DNA of 64,000 nucleotides from positions 517,286 to 581,285 of the forward strand of contig JAMPGO010000001.1 of the NCBI GenBank assembly GCA_023663905.1, given 5' to 3'. The stretch comes from Ruminococcus flavefaciens (GTDB lineage: Bacteria; Bacillota; Clostridia; Oscillospirales; Ruminococcaceae). Position numbers and translations under genes: made by a program. The notes beneath the pieces are model-generated. The model saw nothing but the letters and a program-made list of their open reading frames with translations, searched no databases and was not told the origin of the DNA. This document shows positions 1 through 7,620 of the stretch, in pieces (position 1 is the first letter of the stretch; each line of letters starts with the position of its first letter).

Positions 1-88
1 TTTTTTAATTTGTCAAGCCCTTTTTCAAACTTTTTTCAAATTATTTTTTCGTGATACTCTCGATTCTTCCTCGCCCGACAGCTTTATT

Positions 89-117
89 ATTATATCACAC
101 ATTTTTGCATTTGTCAA
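89..117 (-). promoter_or_regulatory. Sigma-A promoter reading out of the left edge
   Basis: On the minus strand TTGACA (112-117) and TATAAT (89-94) are separated by 17 bases, a perfect consensus. Transcription would start near 82 and leave the window. The controlled gene is not visible. A second TTGACA lies at about 11-16. Confidence 0.7.
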
Positions 118-161
118 GTAAAATATCGGGCTGAATTTTTGTTGATTTTTGTGTAGTATGC

Positions 162-191
162 AAAAAAGGCACGACCGTATAGCCGTGCCTT
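162..191 (-). terminator. Rho-independent terminator after the first pilin gene
   Basis: An 8-bp perfect stem (166-173 with 184-191) is followed on the minus strand by a run of six T. It lies just after the stop codon of the pilin-like gene at 198. Confidence 0.85.
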
Positions 192-197
192 GTGATA

Positions 198-884
198 TTA
201 CGTTGTAGTCACATCATTTGCAGAATCGAGGTCAAACCACGTCATTTCGGCGGGAACAATTCTGTCAGCCCTGATAGCGTCGATGTCATACGACGAACTT
301 TCCTCAAGCTCATCAAGAGTTATGGGGTAAGTACCGAGGTATCTGTCGTTCACGGAGCGAGCAGTGACAACGGACATAACCTTATAGTCCTTGACATAAA
401 TCTTGTAAACAAGCTCATCCTCGTTGATAATCTGGTTGATTGAATCGGCAATCTTATCATTCCAGTTTGATTTCGTCGCCTTCCAGCCGGTAGTTGAAAC
501 AGCATTTCCTGCGGAGTCCACACGATAGCCCGTAGAGCCGTCCCAGAAATAGTACCACTCCGTCTCCGTGCCTGTGATAGCACTGCTCTCGTTTTTGGGG
601 AAATCGCCGTAAATCCACTTTTCGAGGTCAGCCATTTTCGCCGTATCCTTGGGAGTAGCGGAATAAGCCTCCATAAAATCGTTCATATATCTGCGCTCGG
701 CGAATTTCATATCGGTCACGACGGTCTGAGCGGCATTGAAAACGGTTTTTGCCTTAAGGTTCTGGCTTCTCGTCCTCGCCCTCTGCATATAATAGCCCCA
801 CGACGGAATCAGAACGCCTGCGAGTATGCCGATAATAGCGATAACTATAATAAGCTCAATGAGCGTAAAGCCTTTTTTTCTCAT
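198..884 (-). CDS. Type IV pilin-like protein (prepilin)
   Basis: A 228-residue prepilin. It opens with MRKKG and then FTLIELI, the class III signal where prepilin peptidase cuts after Gly and methylates Phe. The conserved Glu5 is present and the hydrophobic assembly helix follows. The C-terminal part is a variable globular domain with many Trp and Tyr and resembles no family I can name. The start at 884 was chosen because a strong ribosome site (AGGAGGA) sits just upstream; an in-frame Met at 968 lies beyond the promoter. It has its own promoter and terminator, so it is transcribed alone. It is a minor or alternative pilin beside the more Ala/Thr-rich pilin at 1063. Confidence 0.88.
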   Translation of the reverse strand: MRKKGFTLIELIIVIAIIGILAGVLIPSWGYYMQRARTRSQNLKAKTVFNAAQTVVTDMKFAERRYMNDFMEAYSATPKDTAKMADLEKWIYGDFPKNESSAITGTETEWYYFWDGSTGYRVDSAGNAVSTTGWKATKSNWNDKIADSINQIINEDELVYKIYVKDYKVMSVVTARSVNDRYLGTYPITLDELEESSSYDIDAIRADRIVPAEMTWFDLDSANDVTTT

Positions 885-914
885 AGAATCTCCTCCTGAT
901 ATAAACTTAAATAT

Positions 915-943
915 ATTATAGCAAATTATTAACAATTTGTCAA
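915..943 (-). promoter_or_regulatory. Sigma-A promoter of the first pilin gene
   Basis: On the minus strand TTGACA (938-943) and TATAAT (915-920) are separated by 17 bases. The start codon at 884 is about 30 bases downstream. Confidence 0.8.
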
Positions 944-1002
944 TAATACAGGCTTGAAAATTCTGCACAATCTTTTGCCGATTATTTTGTACATTATTCA
1001 GC

Positions 1003-1033
1003 AGACAAAAAAACCCTCCGCCGAAGCAGAGGA
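1003..1033 (-). terminator. Terminator of the major pilin gene
   Basis: On the minus strand a 7-bp stem closes on a TTCG tetraloop and is followed by seven T. It lies about 30 bases after the stop codon at 1063. Confidence 0.85.
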
Positions 1034-1062
1034 TTTTGAATAGATTTGATTTTTTAAGGTAA

Positions 1063-1734
1063 TTACTTTACAGTAATTGTTGCGTCAGTACCATCGCCTT
1101 TTGAACCAATACCAACTGTGAAGCCCTTTTCATCAGCAGCTGTAACACCAGGAGCAGAATCAGCAGTAGTAAGCTTACCGCCGCAAGCAAGAATAGTAGC
1201 ACTTGCAAGAGCAGCATCAGGAACAGCAGCCGGAGTACCTGAGGGCTTGTATGAATCATAAGTATCAGTTGTGGAAACACCACCGGGCTGTGTGCCTGTG
1301 TATGTTGAATCCTGTGCAACAGCTACAGCAAGGCAAGTACCGCCTGTGATAGCAGCCTTAGCAGTCTTGATTTTTGAAATATCCTCAAAGAAGTTTGCAA
1401 CCTTTTTATCGAATTTTTTACCTGAACCCATTTCAGTCTTTAAATCACTAGAGAACTTATCACCAGTAGCAGCAGACCAAGCAGCACTTGCAGCAGCTGA
1501 ACCGTCCCATACAGCTATACCTGTACCGCCTACGTCAATACCCTCTTCATCAAGCTCTGTGAGAGCTGTGTTGATAGCCTTGTAAACAGAAGAAGCAGCT
1601 GTGTTAGCAGATGAAACCTTAGACTTCTTTACATATCCGAGCATTGTAGGCACAAGGATAGCAGCGAGAACACCGATGATAGCGATAACAACGATGAGCT
1701 CAATAAGGGTAAAACCCTTCTTTGTAGTTTTCAT
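1063..1734 (-). CDS. pilA: Major type IV pilin (PilA-like prepilin)
   Basis: A 223-residue prepilin starting MKTTKKG and then FTLIELIVVIAIIG. The leader is seven residues, with Gly at the cut site and Glu5 of the mature pilin conserved. After the helix the protein is rich in Ala, Thr, Gly and Ser, typical of an exposed major subunit. The codons are strongly biased (GCA, GCT, GTA), the ribosome site is AAGGAGG, the promoter is perfect and the 5' leader is GC-rich and structured. All of this fits very high expression. 'Major pilin' is inferred from these signals. It probably works with the PilB, PilT and PilC encoded nearby. Confidence 0.87.
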   Translation of the reverse strand: MKTTKKGFTLIELIVVIAIIGVLAAILVPTMLGYVKKSKVSSANTAASSVYKAINTALTELDEEGIDVGGTGIAVWDGSAAASAAWSAATGDKFSSDLKTEMGSGKKFDKKVANFFEDISKIKTAKAAITGGTCLAVAVAQDSTYTGTQPGGVSTTDTYDSYKPSGTPAAVPDAALASATILACGGKLTTADSAPGVTAADEKGFTVGIGSKGDGTDATITVK

Positions 1735-1821
1735 AATTGAAAACCCTCCTTTATAAAATTTTTTTGTGCTTTCGCACTATGTGGGGCGGGTCCGTTCTCC
1801 CTTGCCCCTTTCCGTAATTAT

Positions 1822-1850
1822 AGTATACCACTTCATTCATAAAATGTCAA
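1822..1850 (-). promoter_or_regulatory. Sigma-A promoter of the major pilin gene
   Basis: On the minus strand TTGACA (1845-1850) and TATACT (1822-1827) are separated by 17 bases. The predicted start near 1815 gives an 80-base leader. Confidence 0.82.
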
Positions 1851-2033
1851 TACTTTATTTGAAAAATTTTCTTTTTTAACGCAATTTTTACACTGAAACG
1901 GTAAATAGCCGTTTATTTTTTGTGATTTTCGTCAATATGCACAACTTTATGTAAATAAGATAAAAAACATAACTTTTCACAGCAGATATTTTAATAAATT
2001 CACTGTATATTAACATCTGTGTTATACATCGGG

Positions 2034-2063
2034 TAAAAAACAGCGGAAAATAAATTCCGCTGT
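2034..2063 (-). terminator. Terminator of the pilB-pilT operon
   Basis: A 9-bp stem (2040-2048 with 2055-2063) is followed by a run of T on the minus strand, directly after the pilT stop codon. Confidence 0.85.
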
Positions 2064-2070
2064 ATTTCAA

Positions 2071-3171
2071 TCAGCTCATACCGCCTGTAGGTGTTCCGCC
2101 CATCTGCGACAGGAATCTGTAAAACTCCTGCTTATCCTGGCATTTCTCGAGAGCGTCAATCTCGTTGATAGTACCTTTTGCGGTGTGACGGGCAAGTTCC
2201 TGGTCGAGGGACATCATACCCTGCTGTTTACCTGTCTGAATAGCCGACTGGATAAGGTGAATCTTGTTGTCACGAATCATAGCGGCGATAGCGTCGGTAA
2301 CGTTAAGAATCTCCATAACGGCGATACGACCCGAGTTGTCCTTTTTCGGAATAAGGGTCTGAGAGATAACGCCGACGAGGTTGTTTGCGAGCTGTGTACG
2401 AATCTGCTGCTGCTGATGTTCGGGGTAAACGTCGATGATACGGTTAATAGTATCAGCTGCGGAAGTGGTGTGAAGCGTAGACATAACGAGGTGACCTGTT
2501 TCGGCGGCAGTTACGGCAGCCTGAATCGTCTCGAAGTCACGCATTTCTCCAACGAGAATAACATCGGGGTCTTCACGGAGAGCGGCACGGAGAGCGAGTG
2601 CGAAGCTCGGAACGTCGTCGCCGATTTCACGCTGGTTAACCATACATCTCTTATGCTCGTGTACATACTCGATAGGGTCTTCAACGGTGATGATATGAGC
2701 GGAGCGGTTAAGATTTACGAAGTCAATCATACCTGCGAGCGTTGTGGATTTACCTGAACCCGTAGGACCTGTTACAAGCACGAGACCACGAGGGCGCATA
2801 GCGAAATCCGCAAGAATCGGCGGAAGGCTCAAATCCTCGAGCGTAGGAATATCATTACGGAGAAGACGGATAGCGATAGCAGGCTTGCCCTTCTGGAAGT
2901 ACACGTTTACACGGTGACGGTAACCGCTCTTTGTCTGAAAAGAAAAGTCCGTATCGATGTGGTTGTTTATCTGAGTCTGCTGATTCTCATTGGTCATCTG
3001 AGCAACGATGTCCATTATCTCCTCTTCGTCCATTTCGGGATACTGAGTACGCATAGTTCTGAGTGCGCCGTTAAGACGTACAACAGGTGCGATAGCGTTT
3101 GTAAAATGCAAGTCAGAACAGCCGAGAAGTCTTACTTCATCGAGGATTCTGTGAATATTGATAATGCCCAT
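2071..3171 (-). CDS. pilT: Type IV pilus retraction ATPase PilT
   Basis: A 366-residue secretion ATPase of normal PilT length. It has Walker A GPTGSGKS (135-142), Asp box TVEDPIE (162-168), Walker B DPDVILVGEMRD (201-212) and His box (221-235). The N-terminal PAS-like domain carries the SDLHF motif. It lacks the long N-terminal domain and the cysteine zinc motif of PilB, which points to retraction rather than extension. It lies 24 bases after pilB, with its own AGGAGG site, and is the last gene of the operon. A retraction motor implies twitching or pilus-driven attachment. Confidence 0.93.
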   Translation of the reverse strand: MGIINIHRILDEVRLLGCSDLHFTNAIAPVVRLNGALRTMRTQYPEMDEEEIMDIVAQMTNENQQTQINNHIDTDFSFQTKSGYRHRVNVYFQKGKPAIAIRLLRNDIPTLEDLSLPPILADFAMRPRGLVLVTGPTGSGKSTTLAGMIDFVNLNRSAHIITVEDPIEYVHEHKRCMVNQREIGDDVPSFALALRAALREDPDVILVGEMRDFETIQAAVTAAETGHLVMSTLHTTSAADTINRIIDVYPEHQQQQIRTQLANNLVGVISQTLIPKKDNSGRIAVMEILNVTDAIAAMIRDNKIHLIQSAIQTGKQQGMMSLDQELARHTAKGTINEIDALEKCQDKQEFYRFLSQMGGTPTGGMS

Positions 3172-3195
3172 ATTAAATTTCCTCCTGATTAGATA

Positions 3196-4872
3196 TTATA
3201 CAGAGAATGTAGAACGTACAAGTTCGTCAATTGAAGTCTGACCTGCCTGTACAAGTACGGAAGCGTTGTCACGGAGAAGCTTAGTGCCGTTAGCCTTTGC
3301 AGCCTTTTCAATCTCCTCCTTACCGCCTCCTGCAGCGATGATAGCGGAAACCTTTGCAGTACAGTGAATAATCTCGTGGATAGCGGTTCTGCCCTTATAT
3401 CCTGTATTATTGCAGTTCGGACAGCCGACAGGCTCGCAGATTTCGATTGATTCCGGAATACCCATAAGTTCGTTTTCTTCCTCTGTGGACATTCTGGGCT
3501 GTTTGCAGGCAGGGCAGAGAACCTTGATAAGTCGCTGAGCGATAACGCCGATAAGCGAAGTAGCAACCATATAAGGAGCAACGCCCATATCTACGAGACG
3601 GACAACGGTTGAAGCAGCGTCGTTTGTATGAAGTGTGGAAAGAACCAAGTGACCTGTGATAGCGGCACGGATACCGATGTCGGCAGTTTCCGTATCACGC
3701 ATCTCACCTATCATAACGATGTCAGGGTCCTGACGGAGGATAGAACGAAGAGCTGCGGCGAACGTCATACCTGCCTTCTGATTAACCTGACACTGGTTGA
3801 TTCCGTCAATTGATTTTTCGACAGGGTCTTCAACGGTAACAACGTTAACGTGCGGTTTGGCGATTTCACCGAGAGCGGCATAGAGGGTAGTTGTTTTACC
3901 TGAACCTGTAGGACCTGTTACAAGGATAACGCCGTGCGGTACTCTCAGCATTGATTCAAAGAGCTGGTAGTTATAGTCGGACATACCGAGGTCGGTAATC
4001 TTACGGAGAGCAATCTGTCCTGTTGAAAGAATACGGATAACTATCTTTTCGCCGTGAACCATAGGAAGTGAAGATACACGGACATCGAGCGTACAGCCGT
4101 CAACAACCTGTGTAAAACGACCGTCCTGCGGGATTCTCTTTTCGGCGATGTTCATACCGCTGATAAGCTTGAAACGTGTTGTCAGCGCACTGTGTACGGC
4201 GGAAGAGATATTCATAAGCTCAACAAGGTCGCCGTTTACACGGATACGGATTCGTGTATACTTGTCAAAAGGCTCGATATGAATATCGGTTGCGTCAGCT
4301 CTGAACGAGTTTTCAACGATAGTCGTCGCAAGCTTAACGATAGGAGCTGATTCAACTCTGTCCTTAGCCTCTTCTTCCTCAGCGGAAAGCTCATTTCCGG
4401 CGAGTGCGTTAACGCTGTCGATAACGCTGTCAACGTTCTGCATTGAATAGCATTTACCTATAGCCCTGTTGATAGCCGTCTGTGTTGCCAGTACAGGGAC
4501 AGTATCCATACCTGTTGAAACCTTGATGTCCTCAAGAACGATAAAGTTTACAGGGTCATTTGTTGCAACGGTGAGACGTTTTCCGGTTACGGCAATAGCA
4601 ATAACAGTATGCTTTCTTGCAAGTGCCTCAGGAACTTTCTGAACAGCGTCCGTGTTGATGTCGATATTGTCAAGGTCAACATACTGAACTCTCAGTTTTC
4701 CTGCCAGAGCCTTTGTAAAATTGACTTCCGACATAAAACCAAGCTCAACGACAACATCGCCGAACTTTTTCGCTCCGTTGGATTCCTTCTGAGCCTCAAG
4801 GACTTTCTGAAGCTGGTCGCCCGTGATGAGTCCCTGACCGACTAAGTAGTCACCTATTCTCTCGTTTCTCAT
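3196..4872 (-). CDS. pilB: Type IV pilus extension ATPase PilB/GspE
   Basis: A 558-residue ATPase with the full PilB layout: an N-terminal GspE/MshEN domain (about 1-140), then the ATPase core with Walker A GPTGSGKT (320-327), the TVEDPVE Asp box, Walker B DPDIVMIGEMRD and a His box. It also carries the tetracysteine zinc site, CPAC (453-456) and CPNC (484-487), that marks assembly ATPases. It powers pilin polymerisation through the platform protein PilC, encoded in the neighbouring operon. It is the first gene of the pilB-pilT unit and diverges from the prepilin peptidase gene. Confidence 0.95.
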   Translation of the reverse strand: MRNERIGDYLVGQGLITGDQLQKVLEAQKESNGAKKFGDVVVELGFMSEVNFTKALAGKLRVQYVDLDNIDINTDAVQKVPEALARKHTVIAIAVTGKRLTVATNDPVNFIVLEDIKVSTGMDTVPVLATQTAINRAIGKCYSMQNVDSVIDSVNALAGNELSAEEEEAKDRVESAPIVKLATTIVENSFRADATDIHIEPFDKYTRIRIRVNGDLVELMNISSAVHSALTTRFKLISGMNIAEKRIPQDGRFTQVVDGCTLDVRVSSLPMVHGEKIVIRILSTGQIALRKITDLGMSDYNYQLFESMLRVPHGVILVTGPTGSGKTTTLYAALGEIAKPHVNVVTVEDPVEKSIDGINQCQVNQKAGMTFAAALRSILRQDPDIVMIGEMRDTETADIGIRAAITGHLVLSTLHTNDAASTVVRLVDMGVAPYMVATSLIGVIAQRLIKVLCPACKQPRMSTEEENELMGIPESIEICEPVGCPNCNNTGYKGRTAIHEIIHCTAKVSAIIAAGGGKEEIEKAAKANGTKLLRDNASVLVQAGQTSIDELVRSTFSV

Positions 4873-4942
4873 TATACAAACCTCCGCTTATTTTTTGGAT
4901 TACCCGAAATAAAATAAATTTCGCCGTAATCTCAAATTATAC

Positions 4943-4970
4943 TTGAAATTTTTAAAATATATGCTATAAT
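4943..4970 (+). promoter_or_regulatory. Promoter of the prepilin peptidase gene, in a divergent promoter region
   Basis: TTGAAA (4943-4948) and TATAAT (4965-4970) are separated by 16 bases. On the minus strand a TATAAT at 4936-4941 and a TTGACA at 4978-4983 could serve pilB, but neither has a well-spaced partner, so the pilB promoter is uncertain. Confidence 0.6.
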
Positions 4971-5014
4971 AATATTATGTCAACAACTTTAAATGTAAAG
5001 GAGGTCAAAAACTT

Positions 5015-5851
5015 ATGTTTGAATTTGAAAATATGCTTCATAATGAATTTACGGAGCTTCCATTCAAAGTTATGTTTTTAACCGTAGTATTTCTTTTTGG
5101 CATCTGCATAGGAAGTTTTCTGAACGTCGTAATCATCAGGCTTCCACGACACGAGTCGCTTATTAAACGAGCGTCGCATTGTATGACGTGCGGGACAAAA
5201 ATCAGACCGATTGATTTAATTCCTGTTTTCAGCTGGCTTTTTCTGAGAGGAAAGTGCCACAGCTGTGGAGAAAAAATCTCGCCCCGCTATCCGATTGTGG
5301 AAAGTCTGAACGGACTGCTTTATGTACTCTCGTTCATAGTGCTTGACATTAATGCTAAAGCCATAATAACCTGCCTTCTTATGTCGCTTCTCATCGTCGT
5401 AGGCTTTATGGACTGGGACACACAGGAAATTGATATGATAGTAGTCGGTATAATCCTGGTGCTTGCCGTTCCGCTGGCAATATTCACAGACGACGTTACA
5501 CTTGCAAGCCGTATAATCGGCGCATTTGCTATAAGTGTTCCCTTTTTCATAATAGGAGAAGTAAGCCGTCCGATTATCAGGAAGAAATTCAATGAAGATT
5601 TCCGTGCAATCGAACTTGGCGATACAATTCTGATGTTCGCCGCAGGAGCTGTTCTCGGAACACAGGCTGTTATCGTTTCAGCATTGATAGGTATTGTAGC
5701 CGCTGCTGTAGGCGGACTTATAAGTAAAATGGTCACAAAAAATTCAGTATTTGCTTTCGGACCGTATCTTTCAATAGGCATTGCAGCAGCAATGCTCTGG
5801 GGAAATCAGATAGCCCAATGGTACATAGGACTGTTAACATTTGAACCTTAA
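5015..5851 (+). CDS. pilD: Prepilin peptidase (A24 family, PilD-like)
   Basis: A 278-residue polytopic membrane aspartic protease that cleaves prepilin leaders and N-methylates the new N-terminus. The bifunctional form is shown by the cytoplasmic zinc loop with Cys56, Cys59, Cys81 and Cys84. The catalytic Asp residues are one of Asp133/Asp135 (FMDWDTQEID) and Asp203 in ELGDTILMFAAG, which is a variant of the usual GxGD (here L-G-D). The GSFLNVVIIRLP signature is at 33-44. The ribosome site is AAGGAGG. It sits between the two pilus operons and presumably processes all the prepilins here. Confidence 0.93.
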   Translation: MFEFENMLHNEFTELPFKVMFLTVVFLFGICIGSFLNVVIIRLPRHESLIKRASHCMTCGTKIRPIDLIPVFSWLFLRGKCHSCGEKISPRYPIVESLNGLLYVLSFIVLDINAKAIITCLLMSLLIVVGFMDWDTQEIDMIVVGIILVLAVPLAIFTDDVTLASRIIGAFAISVPFFIIGEVSRPIIRKKFNEDFRAIELGDTILMFAAGAVLGTQAVIVSALIGIVAAAVGGLISKMVTKNSVFAFGPYLSIGIAAAMLWGNQIAQWYIGLLTFEP

Positions 5852-5863
5852 ACAGAATAAATT

Positions 5864-5899
5864 ACAGGCAGCAGCATATTTGACTGCTGCCTGTTTTTT
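5864..5899 (+). terminator. Terminator between pilD and the convergent pilus operon
   Basis: An 11-bp stem (5864-5874 with 5884-5894) is followed by T6 on the plus strand. The minus-strand side has a poor T run, so termination of the convergent operon here is less certain. Confidence 0.8.
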
Positions 5900-5905
5900 A
5901 TCTGA

Positions 5906-7138
5906 TTATATAGGTGGCAAATAGCCGGGAACAGTTGTAGCCATTGTAGCGTCGATATTCTGCCATTCGGTATCCTGGATTTCACTCGGCACAGTGAATA
6001 TAATATAAATATTATTTTCAGTGCCGTCAGTAATTCTCTTGAAAGGAGCAGAACCGAGGTTATTGGTAACTGCTTCAATTATCGTATGTCCGTCCTCAGT
6101 TGCAACAGTACCGTCGCTGTTAAGCTTTTTACGGTAATACTTTACAGCTTTTGATTCCTTCTGCATCTGAACATTCTTGAATGTCATTCCGACAGAACTC
6201 ATTGCGGCAGGAGACTTGAAAACAACAACATTTTCTGTCTCTTCAGAACCATCTAAAAGAGTTTTCGTATAAGTACAGTCAATCTTGTTATCAAGTATGC
6301 CGTCGCCGTCTTTATCATCATTCATAAAAGATACGATATTCACAACAAACTGATACTCGTTAACACTGTCGCTGAATAAATTATCAGATGAATCAGTCAT
6401 TGCAGTTATTCTGCTGTAGAAGAACTTCTCACTTTCGGGAAGCGCAGGCGAATAAGCTGAAAGGTCGGTTATCGGCTCAAAAGTATTCATACCGAGCTGA
6501 TAGTAATAGGAATAATCCTTGAAATGCTCATCATTTACAACCTGTCTGTCTGATATGCGGTTAACTGTAGAATGATTGAAAGTCGCATCATCATATATAA
6601 TCTTAGTAAGAGGAGTATAGCCCATATCTATCATTTCCTGGTCAGTATACGAACCCTGTGGAACTTCGGTATTTGCAACCGGGTCAAAGTATACTATTGT
6701 AGGTTTGCCCATACCTGAAGTAAAGTCATAAACAGATTCATAGATTCTGCCTGCTTCAAGCGTATCCGTACCGTCTGAAACAGTATCGTTTATAAGCTTG
6801 AGTACGTGAACTTTACCCTTAAGCGGGTCAAGATTTTCATCAATACCGCCGTCATAGTAAGTGTCAACAAAATCCCTTACGAGTTCCTGTTCTGTTGCGC
6901 CGTTCAAGCCTTTCTCATATACAATGATATTCTGCGCAGGCTTGATAGACTTTGAAATATACTCGCCGATGTTGTCAACATAAGCGGACGTTCGCTCTCT
7001 TACTGAAGTTTTGGTCATAATTCTTGATACAGGGTCAATAAACGACATAACAAGAGTCATAATCACGCTGAAAATTGCAAGAACGATGATAAGTTCAATA
7101 AGAGTGAAACCTTTCATAGTTTTTTTATTCTTATTCAA
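5906..7138 (-). CDS. Prepilin-like protein (PilW/PulJ-type minor pilin)
   Basis: A 410-residue protein with a class III leader ending MKG and then FTLIELIIVLAIFSVIM, so Glu5 is kept. The long C-terminal domain has the length and the TSVRERTSAYVDNIG-type helix seen in PilW/PulJ-like minor pilins; this assignment is by architecture. The start is TTG at 7138, seven bases after GGAGG; the first Met (7117) has no nearby ribosome site. It is the last gene of the pilC operon, 20 bases after the preceding prepilin gene. It is probably a tip or priming subunit. Confidence 0.8.
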   Translation of the reverse strand: MNKNKKTMKGFTLIELIIVLAIFSVIMTLVMSFIDPVSRIMTKTSVRERTSAYVDNIGEYISKSIKPAQNIIVYEKGLNGATEQELVRDFVDTYYDGGIDENLDPLKGKVHVLKLINDTVSDGTDTLEAGRIYESVYDFTSGMGKPTIVYFDPVANTEVPQGSYTDQEMIDMGYTPLTKIIYDDATFNHSTVNRISDRQVVNDEHFKDYSYYYQLGMNTFEPITDLSAYSPALPESEKFFYSRITAMTDSSDNLFSDSVNEYQFVVNIVSFMNDDKDGDGILDNKIDCTYTKTLLDGSEETENVVVFKSPAAMSSVGMTFKNVQMQKESKAVKYYRKKLNSDGTVATEDGHTIIEAVTNNLGSAPFKRITDGTENNIYIIFTVPSEIQDTEWQNIDATMATTVPGYLPPI

Positions 7139-7158
7139 ATCAATACCTCCGTCCTTAA

Positions 7159-7608
7159 TTAAGTAGACGATTCTGTAGGAGTTGTCGGTGCTGTCGACGG
7201 AGCAGTAGGAGTCTCGATATCGATAAACTGCATATTGAGATTTCCTCCAAGCTCATTTTTTGCAACTGAAACACTATTACCGTCCTCATCAACTACAATT
7301 TCAGTTGCCGGCTCGCCTACTTCATAAGCTTCGCCGTTCAGGTCGATTGAAAACGACTTGCCGTTTGCAGAACCGCTCACAGTAATCATCTTTGCTTTTG
7401 TAGCAACCTGTTTTGCAGCGTTCTTGTGTCCCATTTCAGCAACAGGAGCCTGTGCGACAGTTTTCTGGTTGACATTCTTGGCAGACCTTATATACATATT
7501 GATTACATTTGAAGTCTGCACAAGAACGAGCGTCAGGACAGCAAGAATAGCAAGAGAAATGATGATTTCCATAAGGGTCATACCCTTGAAATTTTTTCTT
7601 TTTTTCAT
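7159..7608 (-). CDS. Small prepilin-like protein (PilV/PulI-type minor pilin)
   Basis: A 149-residue protein with the leader MKKRKNFKG and then MTLMEIIISLAILAVLTLVLV. Met replaces Phe at position 1 of the mature protein and Glu5 is retained. The C-terminus is a short, low-complexity Pro/Thr/Ser tail. Its size, its leader and its place between a PilX-like and a PilW-like gene match the minor pilin sets that prime pilus assembly. The ribosome site is AAGGAGGG. Confidence 0.78.
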   Translation of the reverse strand: MKKRKNFKGMTLMEIIISLAILAVLTLVLVQTSNVINMYIRSAKNVNQKTVAQAPVAEMGHKNAAKQVATKAKMITVSGSANGKSFSIDLNGEAYEVGEPATEIVVDEDGNSVSVAKNELGGNLNMQFIDIETPTAPSTAPTTPTESST

Positions 7609-7620
7609 TACTGTCCCTCC

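Larger units (their letters stand above)
1735..2070. other. Intergenic region with pilin promoter, structured leader and pilT terminator
   Basis: This 336-base gap holds the pilin promoter (1822-1850), a GC-rich leader at about 1760-1815 and the pilT terminator (2034-2063). The leader contains a GGGGC/GCCCC pairing and a GTGC-GAAA-GCAC hairpin just before the ribosome site. An AT-rich hairpin (1896-1901 with 1909-1914) has no assigned role. No open reading frame here looks real. Confidence 0.7.
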
